Assembly: GCA_019054805.1 (NCBI GenBank)
Contig: JAHQIY010000001.1
Location: forward strand, 8,632,501 to 8,696,500
Direction of reading: 5' to 3'
Source of the DNA: Brachionus manjavacas
Lineage: Eukaryota > Rotifera > Eurotatoria > Ploima > Brachionidae
Length of the DNA stretch: 64,000 nucleotides
A program made the translations under genes and the position numbers. This document shows positions 33,782 through 47,149 of this stretch, one piece after another; position 1 is the first letter of the stretch, and every line of letters begins with the position of its first letter. The notes under the pieces are model-generated. The model was not told the DNA's origin. It did not search any database and worked only from the letters and a program-made list of their open reading frames with translations.

Positions 33782-33925
33782 TGGCAAGTTTTTTTTTCTA
33801 TTTAACTTTTTTGAAATTTTGAAATTACGTTGTTTCATTAAAACTCAATAATTACGCATGTTAAAATTTGAAATATAATTACGCAATTATTTTTAGAATT
33901 CTAAAATAGAAAAAAAAACTTGCCA
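33782..33925 (+). mobile_element. GGCAAG-family MITE, copy 1
   Basis: Ends in GGCAAGTTTTTTTTTC and its inverse. The inside reads TATTTAACTTTTTTGAAATTT and CATGTTAAAATTTGAAA. The same element lies inverted at 42538-42666. Confidence 0.75.
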
Positions 33926-36900
33926 ATTGTTTAATTAGTTAAATTAATTAAGATATAAATTTTTTAAATTAAAATTAAATAGACGCCTCAAATCTGAATT
34001 AAAATTTTTTTGTTCATGTGTTTTTTATTTTAATTAAATTCCATTTCTAATACTAATCCTTAGCTGTAATAAAAAATTTGAAAATAATATTTTTTAATTT
34101 AAATTTCTAAAAAAATAGTAAAAAATTATTTAACAGCATTTTTGTCATTTTAGAATTTAAAATTTCTTCGATAATTGCGTAAAACCCTGCATACTGCCCT
34201 ATGAAGTTCTAGTTTAAAATAATCGAGTAAATAAGTAAATAAACATTTTTAAATAAATTTACAAAAAAAATTAAAAAAAAAATCTTAATAAAATTCTCAA
34301 AAGCTTATATTATTTTGAATTCTTTCATCGTTTTAGACTATATGTTAAATAAAAAAAGAGCAGACTGAAGTAATGGTTGAAATTATATTTGATAATTAAA
34401 AGGAGTTCTATCCGAGTCTTAGGTCCTAAGCTTATGGCCATTTATACATTAGAGCCACACGGTAATTTGCAAGGATTTAGTGTAGGTTTTACCATTCCTC
34501 ATAGTTTTATATGATGAAAAAAAGATAAGAATAAGTTTTTCACTCAGAATAACGATTTTTTTTTCAAATATCAAACCTAAATTAAACAAAGTCAGATAAG
34601 GCACCAGCTGATAAAGAGCAGCCTTATAACCTGCACTCCGCATGTGTCACTGCTGCCACTACTACTACTACTAAATACAAATGTCCTGAAAACTCAAATC
34701 GTAGTACACATCGTTAACAAAGAAATATTTTTTTTTTTAATTGTGATGATAATGTGCCTAATTTCTTATAAAGTATTGTCGATTATTAATTTGACAACAT
34801 AAGATTAAATTATCAATTAAATTTCACTAATAATAATTATTCTAATAAAATTGTTAACTACAAAATTGATTATGAATATCAAGATTTATCGACTTAGAAA
34901 GCATTTGAGATTTTATCAAATTTTGTACCTAAATTATATTTAAAATAAGAAAATTCACATTGTTTTTTCTCTTTTCTTTGTCGTAAAATTAAATATTAGA
35001 AATAATTTAACTCGAATATTCAAATTTGCTGATAAACTATCTAATTATAGAAATGCTTGGCTATTTTTTATTTAATGATATTTTAAGTTTAGTAAGTTAT
35101 TTTTCTATTTAACAATTTCAATTATAAATAATAAAATATGTAATAAAAATATTATTGTGAGGTATTTTGAATAAAAAATTCCCAATTTACTTTGAAATAT
35201 TTACTAATCTAATATGTTAATCATTAAGAAAGAAAATTCATTTTCTAATTATAATCCTTGTAATTTAGGGCATTTTTATGAATTTGAATTACGAATAAAA
35301 TTTTGGTCCATTCCTCAATCAGTTGTTTGTTTTCTTTTTAAAATGTAAATTCTTGATGATTTTTTATTTTTTTAGATATTTTAAATATTGTGCAAATTTT
35401 TATTTTATCCAGTTTATGGCCTCTATAATGTATAAATATTCATTTTCATTAAGTTAATCGATTTTGACTCTATTTTTCCCGTTGGGGTTTTAAAAGGCCA
35501 ATTTCGATAAAAAATGTTTTGATCATTTGAAAAACTATCATCGGCTGATTAATAATTAAATAATAAAATAATAAATGATTGCATTTAAAACCGATAAAGG
35601 TATTAAGCATTATCTTCAAGTTCAAATTATTTTAGATCCATTTTTTTATTTTTGACAATTTAATTGCACACATATTGAAAAAATCTTGAATAAAATTGAT
35701 CATAAGCAAAGAATAAAATTAAAATGTTGATTTCTAAATTCTACCATCAGAGAATTAATATTTACCCAAAACTTTATAAAGTAACTCAGAGATTTGCATC
35801 TCTCTTTGAGAATTTCAAAATTTATAAAATATTTTATATATTTTATTTATTTAAATATTTTTCCTAAAAGACCTTTGATAAAATAAGAGAAAGATAATTA
35901 GTGAATAATTAATTAAATTAATATACTCCTGAACTGAACATTGAGTCAAAGATTTTTATTTTGTTTGATGCAGATTAATTTTTTTTGGAACGGAAGATCA
36001 CGAAAATTTTCGCTTAATTCTCATCTACTGTCGAAGTATTTTTTTCTTTTATTTCTTATTGCTTAACATGATCGTGAGATTTTTTTTGCATTCAATTGAA
36101 TCCGAAAACTTTTTTGCTAAAATTGCAAGAAATTTCTGAAATATGGCAAATCTTTATTCATTAGATAAATCATTAGTAGTAAATTTTTTGATATTCAATT
36201 TTACACAAAAAATTTATTTTATTCAATGATTTTTATTTTATAAATTTTTTTAAATTAAACTAAGATATATAAATAGAATCGTCAATCAATCATCAAAATC
36301 AAGGAACAAATGAAATTTCTTTCGTTCCAAGTACTCTTTGTTGCAGAAAAATGATATTTTATCCATCACAAGTTGTTATTATGGAAGCAAAGCCAATGTT
36401 TTTTTTTTGTAAATAATATTTAAGTCCGAACTTGGACTTTTTTTTTTAATGACTTGGACTTTAATTTGGGACTTTTAAACAACTCTGGGGTTGAGAATCT
36501 AAAATTTTAGGGTAAGATTTATAAAATATCTTCATTTCATAACCAAATATTTTGTTCTTAATTTTTTTTATTCTAAAAAAAAATTAAAAAAAAAATTAAT
36601 TTGGAAACAAGATTCCTAATTTAATAAAAATTCAACTTCTTTTAAAGTTATCTTTAAAAGCATTTATTTATTTACTTTTATCGAATTTTGATAAGATTTT
36701 TTTTTGAAAAAAAATTCAAAAAAGGTTGATGGTAGCTTAGAGCTTACTGATGCTCGCTCAAAATAATCAAGGAAAATATATTATAAACCAAAAAAATGTA
36801 AAAATAGAAGAAGATAAATTGAAAAAGAGAGTTTCAACTACAAATGTTTAAATATTTGAGGGTTCGGGAGAAAAGGAAGATATAGTTAAGTTATTAAACA

Positions 36901-36983
36901 ATGGAGTCAGATATTTGACATATCTTAATTCGAAACCTTGTTTATATAATTTTAAATTTGATTTTAAGTTTCATTATTTTCTC
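33926..36983. other. Gene-free stretch
   Basis: Mostly AT-rich. A GC-richer patch at 34390-34680 ends in (ACT)n and may be a retroelement end. A TGGACTT/AGTCC-rich patch lies at 36420-36475. No gene supported. Confidence 0.4.
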
Positions 36984-38030
36984 TTCAGAAATTTACAAAG
37001 TGCGGATAGTTTTTAGAATTTAATTTATAAATAAACCCATCAATAAAAATTATTATCATTATATCGTTTGTATCTGGCCCATTCTTTTTTACTTCATTTT
37101 ACATTAGAATTCTCAAAGGATATTCAAGTGTAAAACGTCTTTAAAAATGAAATTTTATATTTTTTAATTAATATAATCAAAGTTAGACATTTCAGTTGTA
37201 TGTAAGTATAATAATGGGTTAAGCTTTATAAAAAAAATTTCAATTCTAGATAGAGTTAAAAATAGAATCATCAAATATCAAAATTGTTTTTGAGAGCAAT
37301 TTTTTTTTAAATATTTGATTTATGAAATTAATTTCAATTTCATTTTAGAATTTTTCTTCTAGGGACCAAATTTGATCAGGCTAATTTTTCTCGCTCAAAA
37401 AAATCAACACTTAATATTCTTAAATCTGAATTGAATACCTTGTCAAGTATTTTAGTATTATTATATTTTTATGTTTAGCAATTTTTGGATCTTTAATCTA
37501 ATTAATTTAAATTATAGTTATTTTCTGATGATTCTTAGAAAAAATTTCCCTTGATGAAAAATCCTAAATTTTAGTGTGTTTTTTTTCAAAATCGGAATAG
37601 ATTAGGCTACACTAGAATAAGTTTGAATGATAAGCTTAAGAATTTTCTTTACTTTATCAGGAAATCGGTACACATCTCTGATTCGCGAGTCAAATTTTGA
37701 CAACACATTTTATTATTGATTCTAACGCTATTTGAATTTCCTAGTAATATTTAAATTTTGATTCTTTGATTATAAACGAATAAGTATAAATTTATCTCTT
37801 GTCAACATAATTAAATGAATTTTTACTTTTTTCCTCAAAAATTTCATTCCTTGACTCCTCCATTTCCTTTGAAAATTAATCCATTTGTTTAAATCGAATT
37901 CTATCGTTGTTTATAATGCTCACTTCTAAAAAAAAAATGAACTGTTAATAAAAGCTTTTTTTTTTTAAATTTTTTTGAAATACACAGCAATTTATCAATT
38001 AATTTTATTGTGCATTCAAAATCATGTAAT
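36984..38030 (-). pseudogene. Decayed duplicate of the 5' part of the ATP-grasp/TauD gene
   Basis: Aligns colinearly to about 28736-30400. It shares TTTACNAAGTNCGGATAGTT (36990 vs 28742), the intron block TTAATATTCTTAAATCTGAA (about 37408 vs 29346), and the first known exon from CTTTACTTTATCAGGAAAT to GCTCACTTCTAAAAAAAA (37648-37933). Exon 28997-29216 is deleted, the splice-donor side of the first exon is missing, and stops and indels break the rest, so it is a pseudogene. It lies only about 200 bp from the end of the first opsin gene. Confidence 0.75.
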
Positions 38031-38226
38031 AAAGTAATTCACAAATAAATTTTTAAATAATTTAAGTTAAAATAAAATCTATTTAATTAAATTTAATGCA
38101 AATTTATAAGAAAAAAAAAATCAAAAGGCAAACAAATAACTAAATCATCAAATGCCTCATTTTTAAATGCCGCAAATTTGCTTTCCGATAAATGTTCTTG
38201 TTACCTTGAAAAGAATAATTAAAAAT

Positions 38227-39355
38227 TTATTCTAAAATTTTTTGAAATACATTACATGAATTAATTCGCCTCTTTCTTTTGGTCTTAAATAATTTCAAAA
38301 CAAGACGTTTTATATTAGAACTTGAGAAAATGTACAAAACTGAAGGCCAAAGCATGGATGACTTGGCAAATAGCGAAGGTAAAGTAGCGACTAGAGGTGA
38401 CACACCCGATGGATTAACAAAAGCCGTGTACATAGATGTAATGGCATATGGAGTCCATGATATAATGAAACCAATTATTATCAAAATCATAACAACAGTG
38501 GAATTTCTTTCTATAATTATGCGACGGCTTTCTATGGTATTCTTTTTTTTCAGTATTTGTTGAAGACCTCGGATCATAAATATCAACTTGAAATTGACCC
38601 GAATAATGGCCATTAATGGAATAAAGTAAACAAGTAAAAATACAGTTACATTATAGCTGATGACATTTAGGCTACGGTCTTTCCACTCAACACTACACGA
38701 TGTCAATGCTCCTTCTAGAGAATAGTAGGACCAACCCATTATTGGCAACACTGACCAAATTAAAGCAAGCAAGGCACAAATCAATATGGACAAATAAGTT
38801 GTTTGAATTTTGACTTTGGAAACTCCAAATGGATTTTTTATAATGTGATACCTAATTTTTTTTAATTTACATTTTAATATGTAAAATTTTTTAATTTAAA
38901 TTAAACCTTTCAAAAGAAATTGCCATCATCAAATAAATGCTCAAACATCCTACAAAATACATCACAAATCCGCTGAATACGCAGCCAATGTAGCGAAAAA
39001 CCCATCTTATTTAGAAAATATTATAATCTAAATGTTTATTTTTTTTAATTTGACCCTATGCAGAAAAAAAGCCGTGAAAAAAAAAAAAAAATTGATTTTA
39101 CTTGCATGCAAATTTACTTGCAATAATGAAAGGAAATTCTAGAATTGAGCCGACCAAATTCGAAATGGTAAGAGCTATTATGAAGACATTTATTGGTGAG
39201 CGTAGATTTTTGTATTTTAGAAACACCCATAGAAGTATTGAGTTGAATATCACGCACAGAGCAAAAAGTAAAGTGGCAAGCGCTCCGATTATTCGTAGAT
39301 TAGTGCATTTAACCGGAGAATTTTTCATAAAATCATATTCAGTAAAATTCAGCAT
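38227..39355 (-). CDS. Opsin 1 (retinal-binding GPCR), three exons
   Basis: Join of 39355-39102, 39005-38907, 38851-38227 (978 nt, 325 aa); introns are 96 and 55 bp with GT/AG ends. It is a seven-helix light-sensing receptor of the plasma membrane. Helix 3 begins with Cys93, expected to pair with Cys170 in GALTSCSVEW. The DRY-equivalent is ERY (117-119), reconstituted across intron 2. Helix 6 has ISWTPYA. Lys281 in LFAKSSMLW is the retinal Schiff-base lysine, so it is an opsin, not just any GPCR. The NPxxY motif of helix 7 reads PSVLY. Glu173 in CSVEW sits where many opsins have a counter-ion. The opsin class (xenopsin, peropsin or other) needs a tree. The C-tail is short and basic. A paralogue lies at 54-56 kb. 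Confidence 0.9.
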
Positions 39356-42300
39356 TTTGATTGCCGATTCCGAGTGTCTATTTTAGAGCTTGATTCTTTT
39401 TTTTTTATTACTTTGGTTTGTTTAGATTCCACGACTTGTTTCGTGTCATGTCAAAAAAAATGATTGTTCGGTTTTTATTGATGCGGAAATAAAAGAATTC
39501 AATAAAAGTCTAAATTAAAAAAAAATGATATTTTTCAGGCTTTTATAATTTAAAGAAGTAAACAATTAACATCTCTCGAATGGAAACAGATTTTAAATTT
39601 AAATTTTTCTATGCTATTGATTTTAGTATATTGACACTAATTAATGTGCGTTATTCGGATTGAATTTCCTCAGAAAAATTTCAAAATATTGATTGAAGTG
39701 AAGAGAGCAGTATGCGCTTCGCTTTTATATAAAAAATCAAACAAAAAATTTATTTAAATTAAATCTATTCCTCTCGTGAAAAAGCATGAAAACCGAATTT
39801 AAAACACTTAGAAACCTTATTTTAGCCAATTTATAGACTGAAATTCAATCTTGGAATGAACAGATAATGACAGTGACAATTCGAATAAAATAATGTATTC
39901 TATTATTTTTTCCTTTTAGATTAAATAAACTAAATAAAAAAAAAACTATTTGTAGCAAAATTTTCTGCCCGAACGAAGCCTTAGGCGTGAATTATGATTA
40001 ATTTTTCAGAGGCTTTTCTTTGATTAATAAAATTTATTTCACGTTCGAATCACAAACTTCAGTACATTGACAACGATCACAGTATTTGAAATTGGCTTAT
40101 TTTTCAATAGAGAAGCCATAATTCAGTATCCTATTTTATTCTCAATTAATAGAATAAAATTAAATTTATTTAATTTCGAAACTAGTTAAATTTCAATAAA
40201 AGATAACTATTAAATGTATAATATTGAATAGAATTCTTTTAATTTGCGATAGTAAGATTTTGTAAAATTCAATGCAAAATAATGAAAAATCGAATTAGTG
40301 TTTTTTCTAAAAGTTTAGAATCAAGTTCTGCCAAACTCTGAAAATTTATCAAGCGTCACGGAACTAATTTTAAACTTTTAGCAAAAAAGCTATTAAATTT
40401 TTTGTTCTTCTGTTTTCTTCTATTTCACAAAACCGATTGCTATACACAAATTTATTCTGATAAGTTTGTTAAAATGGCAATGTCCCGGCAATGAATCTTT
40501 TTAAACAAAAAAATTTTCACTGGTTTAGGTCTTTAGATTGATCAAATATTAGATAGAAAATATATAAGACTTTAAGAGTCAACTTTTTTTGAAAGAAGAA
40601 AAGCTTGCAAAGATGATTTAATCAGAGCGAATTTTTAATAAAATGTAGCTTGAAGGAATCAAAGCAATTTAAAGTCAATTAAAATATTAAGTCTTGAAAT
40701 GTGAATATTTTAGATGTTTCAAATTTCTAAGATTTCTCAGCTAATTTTTACAAGGAAATGATTTAAATGAACTCCTAAGCTATTTGATACTTGAATTTTA
40801 TAATTAAATATTTTAATTTTTCTATTTTATAGCTAAAAGAGTTTGAAGAAACATTAATTCTGTTCTTTACATGAAAGTCTACCAAAGCAACATAAGAACT
40901 AGATATTCAAATTCTGACACCTAATAAATTCTTTATCACTATTTTTTTTGTTAACCTGAATTTTTTGCTGGAAAACACTGTTCAATCTTTGTTAGTAGAT
41001 AGAACGCTAAAAGGATAAAGGAATAATTTATTTAAAATCTAATTTTTTTTTAAAATAATAGTTAAATATTTAATGAAAGAAAAAATTCTACTTTTTGATT
41101 ATTTTAATAAAAAAAAAATTGTTTTTTATCGCTTTAATGATACTATCAATTAGAGCTGGTTTGACTTTGACTTTCAAATTTGAGATTCAGATTTCACTAA
41201 TTACAAGAATTTTGAAAAAAAATTAAAAAAAAAACTCGATTTTCATCCATATTGAATAAAATTTTAATCGTAATTAATCAATTTCTGTTAGAAAAATAAC
41301 TTACAAAAAACGTCAAGAAAAATTTCAAAGTCAAACTCATACTTACTTTTCAAGATTTTAACTTTTGACCAAGTCTGTTATTAAAAGATCAGTTTTGGCC
41401 AAAATTTATTGATTAAAATATATAGTAAAAGTTAATAAAATAAAATTGATACTACTACTACTAAAATAAAATTGATACTTTTAATTTTTTTTGAATTATT
41501 TTCTAATTCCTGCTGATTTAAACGATATTTATATCAGAAAAATTTTTGATGTTATTTCTCTTATTAATTTAAATTAGTAATCTAATTCATTTATTAATGT
41601 TTTGAATACACATTAGATTTTAGAAAGATCGATAAATCAAAATTTCAATACTTCTAGGAATGTATAAAGAAATTCATGTTTTTTATGCAATAATCTAAAT
41701 CCTTCAAATTTATTTTTAAATTCAACAAAGAGGATGTATGAATCAAAAAGTTCATTTGATCCTCTTGGTAATTTTTGATAAATTTCTTTTCAAATCGCAA
41801 TCATTTTTGTAAAAATTAGGTTCCTTTAAAAAAAATTGATTAATACAATCTCAAGTGGCAATGCCGGACATTAAATTTAGTATAACTCCTTAATATTTGA
41901 GATTTTAAAATTTTATTTATTCAATCCTAAAATATTTGAAAAAATTGAAAAAAAAAACCTTTTAGTCTGAATCTAGAGTTTTTTTATTAATGACTATCAA
42001 ACATGGTTTATCAAATTGAAATAATTTAAGAAATTTGATAATCTTTTTGGCATTTGAAATAAATATTCTTGATAAAAAATATATTTTAATATTACCTTTA
42101 AGTTCGAAAGATTTACACTCTTACATTTACATCATGTAAATTAATAAAATTAATATTTGCCTTTTTTTATAATCTAGTGAATAAGATAAATTATTTTATT
42201 CTTTTGATCTACTTTTTATTATAAATTCAAATCAAAGCGTCTCCAATTCAGTTAAATATTAATTTTACTAGGATAATTTATTTAAAAGCATTTCTATGAA

Positions 42301-42537
42301 TTAGAAATCTAATGCTCATGGCCAAATTAACACAATTTTTCAAAAGTTGATTTGAAGTACCGAGATTTAACCAAATTTTAGGTTAATTTCTTTAATTTGA
42401 CTAAATTTTTGAATGATTAAGGTAAAAAACAGATAAATCCTATTTGAGAAAATTAAAGAATTTACGAAAAATGTTCTTAATTCAAGTTAATTTTCGTTAA
42501 TTTTTGAAAAATGTTAACAATTTTGAGCAAGCTAATG
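39356..42537. other. Gene-free stretch upstream of opsin 1
   Basis: Promoter of opsin 1 expected near 39370-39700, with no clear motif. The rest is AT-rich; (ACT)n at about 41448-41460. Confidence 0.4.
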
Positions 42538-42666
42538 GCAAGTTTTTTTTTCAATATTACACTTTTAGAAATAATTGCGTGATTATTTTTCAAATTTTAA
42601 CATGTTTAAGCATTGAGTTTTAAATAAACAAAATTTCAAAAAAGTTAAATAGAAAAAAAACTTGCG
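42538..42666 (-). mobile_element. GGCAAG-family MITE, copy 2
   Basis: Inverted relative to 33782-33925. It starts GGCAAGTTTTTTTTTC and ends GAAAAAAAACTTGCG. Internal CATGTT and AAAATTTGAAAA blocks match in order. Confidence 0.75.
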
Positions 42667-42675
42667 ATATAAAAA

Positions 42676-43135
42676 GTGCAATATTTCAAATTTATTAAAA
42701 TAAAAAAATTAATTTGAGTTACTATTGCAATCTTATCACTTTCAACTTAAATTTATTACATTAAACAAAGAATATTTTTTGAGATTAAAAATCTTTACAT
42801 TTTATTTTTTTTCAATCAATATTCTAATTTTTAAAAAATATAATTTGTGTTAAGAAACTTAATAAATTAAAATTAAAAAAATTAACTTAAATGTTTCTTT
42901 TTAATTTTAAAATTTTTTTAAAATTTAAGTTTTTTTTTTAATTTTAATTTATTAAGTTTCTTAACACAAATTATATTTGTTAAAAATTAGAATATATAAG
43001 AAAATTTTTTTTATTTTAATAAAAAAATATAAAAGAAAAATTTCTGTTTGTATAAAATAAAACCAAAAGTTCTATAGCTATAAGATTGCAATAGTAACTC
43101 TATTTTAATTTTTAAAATAAATTCGAAACATCACG
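42676..43135. mobile_element. About 460-bp foldback element with arms over 150 bp
   Basis: GAGTTACTATTGCAATCTTA at 42716 pairs with the end at 43100. TAATTTGTGTTAAGAAACTT (about 42843) pairs with AAGTTTCTTAACACAAATTA (about 42953). The symmetry centre is near 42908. Single strands could fold into one long hairpin. Confidence 0.75.
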
Positions 43136-43736
43136 CTTTTTTCAAAAACGAAAAAATAAACCAAATTAAATTTAAGGTAATCTTCAATAATCTTAATTTG
43201 TGACTAACAAATGCACTGCACATATTAGATAAGAGAAAATGATGCTAGAATTGTTTTCATGTCGACTTAGACTGAAGCTATTGTTTTTTTAGATTACATT
43301 TTTTAATTGAAATACATTTCAGAAAAAAGAGTTTTTCAGTCTTTTAAAATTCGAAAATGTAAACCTATAGAAATCGGATATAATAACTCTAAATAATAAA
43401 AAACTGAAAGCAGAAAATTTTAATACTTTGCAGCCCCGTATTTGAAAAAATTCAACAATTAATTTCGAGTTAATTCCTATAAATTTTATATGATTTGGCT
43501 ATCCGCTATTAAATCTAGTAAATTTTTTTTAATTTTAACAAGCATGCTTATTCTGGTTAAATAGATAAAAATCAAGATTAATCAATTAAAATCTTTTACA
43601 TAATCTTTTCTAAAATTATCTATAGTTAAGAATTTAATCTTATTGATTTAAATGCTGTCTAAGTACTAATGTCGTTTTGAGATATCATTACATAAATACT
43701 TTAATTTTATAGTTTTTCAAAGGAAGCTTATAAAAA

Positions 43737-43803
43737 CAGTTGCGTTAAAAATAGCGCTAAACAAGTTGAAGTATTTTATCCGATAAAAGTTTATTCAAAA
43801 ATA
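43737..43803 (+). repeat. Repeat resembling a mariner/Tc1 terminus, copy 2
   Basis: CAGTTGCGTTAAAAATAGCG and following bases match 30535-30600. Solo end only. Confidence 0.4.
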
Positions 43804-43959
43804 ATAATTTAGTTCAGCGCATTGTGATAATAATTTAGAAGCTTACCACAATCAGAGGAATCATTCAAACATTTAGGTCACATCTTTTAACAAACTGGCA
43901 TCTGATCTCCATATAAAACTACAATAATGATACTACCAGAATTTATAAGATAGATAGAT

Positions 43960-44010
43960 TATTTATTTATTTATTTATTTGTTTTCTGTACTGAGCTAGA
44001 GCTACTTCAG
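43960..44010 (-). mobile_element. LINE family A 3' end
   Basis: Minus-strand sense CTGAAGTAGC-TCTA-GCTCAGTACAG followed by AAATAAATAAAT. One stem base is changed compared with the other copies. Confidence 0.65.
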
Positions 44011-44279
44011 AATTAAAAAAAAATAATATAAATAAAAGTAAAAATAAAAGTAAAAAATCAATTTTAATAAAATAAGATCAAATAAAAATAAAAATAATAA
44101 TAAAAATAAAGTAAATAACCTTAATTAAAATGAAACGAAAGTTAAGAAGACATATATTGAAATAGGTTGTTACATGTAGATAGAGAAAAGCGAGACATTT
44201 TTATGGACCACAAGCACTTCAATCAAGCAAGAAATCAAACTGTAAAATACCGTAATTTAGAGATTTTTTAATATAAAAA

Positions 44280-44355
44280 TCTAGGTTATATCTAGATGAC
44301 TATCACCTGACTTAATTGTGTAATTGTTACCTTATCAAATCTTCTTTTTTTCGAG
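44280..44355 (+). mobile_element. Weak LINE family A relic
   Basis: TTGTGTAATTGTTACCTTA and the following TCTTCTTTTTTTC parallel 817-850, the end of the LINE ORF. Short and diverged. Confidence 0.35.
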
Positions 44356-44359
44356 ATCC

Positions 44360-47149
44360 TTCTGCTATTTAAATCTCAATTAGCTTTCGGAGACTATTTC
44401 AATTAATTTATTTTCAATGACATCTTTAATATTTCATTTTATTTTGTGTTACGAATATTAACTCTGTTATTTGATTTTAATGATTTTCTAATACATTTCG
44501 TAGACTTGCAGAATTTGTGCAAAGACTAAATTTGGATGAAACAAAGTTTGTTCATCAGCTGATACATTTCGCAGAACGAGTTTTAAATCTAAAGACAGAA
44601 AGTCATTTAAATTTAAATTATTTTTTTTTGTTCCAAAATTGAAAATTCTCAAATTCTAATTACAAATTCTATAAACTTGTTCAGCCAAAAGCCGAAAGGA
44701 ATCTAATTCCATTTTTTATTTAATCAAGAGTCTTCTCAACAAAAAAGACTCATAGTCCGGCAAACTGAATTGTTTGATCCAATTTTTTTGACCATGCTCA
44801 AAAATTAAATGCAGGGACATTGCATAATTTGCAGATTTTAAAAATTAAGTCTAACTTTGAATGTTTATTTTGAAAATGTGCTCATGCAAAAAAATCTAAA
44901 ATCAAAAATTACTTTGAGCCTCTCTTTTAATGATGAAATTAAAATCTTTCATGATAATGAACAAGATTATTAAGTATATTAACATATTGAAAAAAAATGA
45001 ATATTAAAATTATCAAAAACCAAATATCAACGAAACAACTATTAAAAAGCTGAAAATTGACCGAATCTTCAACATCAGTGATTCACTTCAATTTGACAAA
45101 TCTCTAGATTAGATTTGAAGAATTAAATTTTTAAAATTAGAAAACAATTATTTTTCAAAACAAAATTTTCATCCCATTTAGATTGTTATAGAATTCTCAA
45201 TCTCGCAATTTTTTTTAGAAATTATTAAAATTGTTAAATTAACAAACCTAAAAATTAGCAATAATTAATCAAACAGTGTGCTAACAGACCGATCAATTAT
45301 CGGAATAATATTTTAAATATTTTAGTTAATTCTTTTTGTCTCAAAATGAATTTTTTCGAATTTTTTTTGTGTTTAATTACGAAAAATAATTATTTTGTTT
45401 TGATAAATATCAAATACATGATATACTCCAAAAAAAAATTAAAAATCATTTTTATTTTAAGGTTTGTCGCAAAAAGTATATTCATCATTGTTTATAATTC
45501 AATTTTTTAAACTAAATTTCATCCATAATTTAACTTATCTAATTTTATTTGATCTAATTTAAAATCTAATCGCAGATAGTATCTCTAAAGATATATTTTT
45601 TTACTAAAAAAGATTTATAAATGCTAGAATTGGCGAAAACTGAAAATAAATAATAATAATAATACATTTTTTTATTTTAAATCAATGCTTGATTACCTTT
45701 GGCATATTTTGGAATTTAGCTAAATACATTTCTAATTTAAATGTGTAACACAAATGAAAATTTTACGAGTCAAGGCAATCCAAACAATTTGTTATTGTTT
45801 TGACGGAAACAATTATTGCCATTTTGTAAAAAATCAATTTAATAAAAATAATTAACTCAAAAATAATTAAATTTAGAATAAACTTTTAAGAAGAATTAGT
45901 ATTCTCTAAATTAATTAAAAACATAAAACAAACATTTTTGAATCGATATATTATTTCTAGAATAAAATTTATTTTAATAAAATCAAAAAAAATCATATTT
46001 TTTGATTGAAATTTAAAAAAATGCTAATTTATCTTTTAAATTTCAAATTAAACAAAATAAAACCTATGTCATATCAAATTAATATTAAATAGCTAAATAG
46101 ACACTAAATTTTAAGAATAAAATTTAAATCTATAATGTCATACCATTAATCAAGTTATTTAATAATTTCTCTCTTATATTCTTTATTTTTAATCTTAAAG
46201 ATCAAATGTACAAATAATTAAAAATACTAAATTCGTTTTTAAATTTACTATTAAGAAAATCATTTATTGTTTTTCAATTATTTCAGTTTATCAAAAAAAA
46301 ACTTTATAAATTCTAGCTTCTGTATTTTAGATTAAATAGATTAAAAGAAAATAAATTAAATCTAAAGGAAATTAATGAATTGAAAATGTAAAAGTAAAAT
46401 TCAAATTTTAATTTTAATTTTTAAAATCGATTGTTTGAATTCAGCTTTCCTTTATAAATACATTGATATTTTAAAACTATAAGAAATCGGAAAGATGTTA
46501 AGTACATTTAAGAAGGATAATAGTACCAAGTATTAGTATAATTATCCAAAACTATCAACGCAGTTAACTTGTTTCATTACTTATAAAAATTTAACTTTTA
46601 TCAAAAATAATTTTATTTATGTTTTTTTAGCCATAAATTTCTTTTTAGTATCTAAAAATTTATTTGAGTTTTTTTTTTAATCTTGAAAATTTTTTAATTT
46701 GACACTAGTGTGTCAAATAAATTTTTTTTTTCTAGTCAAAATAAAATTTTCTATTTGGTCTTTTTTCAAATTTAATAAAAATTAAAAACTTTATAAATTA
46801 AGGTTGATTTTATTATAAATTTTCTTTGTAATTATAAAAATTACTTAATATTTACTACATTTTTTATTTAAAAAATATGTATTTATGTATTTATATTTAA
46901 AAAATAAAATTAATCGCCCTCAAATCGTTCAATGAAATTAATAAAAATAAGAATAATAGCAAATCCACATTAAAGGCATTAAAGTTGGGAGATTTTAAAT
47001 CATCCATTTTTCAAAAGATCACTTATCAAAACAAAAACCGTTTTTTGGATTTGTGAAATTTAGTACAAATTTATAAAAAGAATAGAAAAAATGTAAAAAT
47101 AATTTAATAACTTTTTTTCTAAAGGTTTAAACTTAGTTCTGTAAATGCA
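44360..47149. other. Gene-free AT-rich stretch
   Basis: Nothing recognised beyond a short palindrome TTTGACACTAGTGTGTCAAA near 46700. Confidence 0.4.

Noticed and set aside
34390-34680. Coding exon on either strand
   Set aside because: GC-richer but only short broken frames; the (ACT)n end suggests a repeat.
38279-39386. Plus-strand ORFs of 94 aa at 38279 and 39102
   Set aside because: Antisense to opsin 1 exons.
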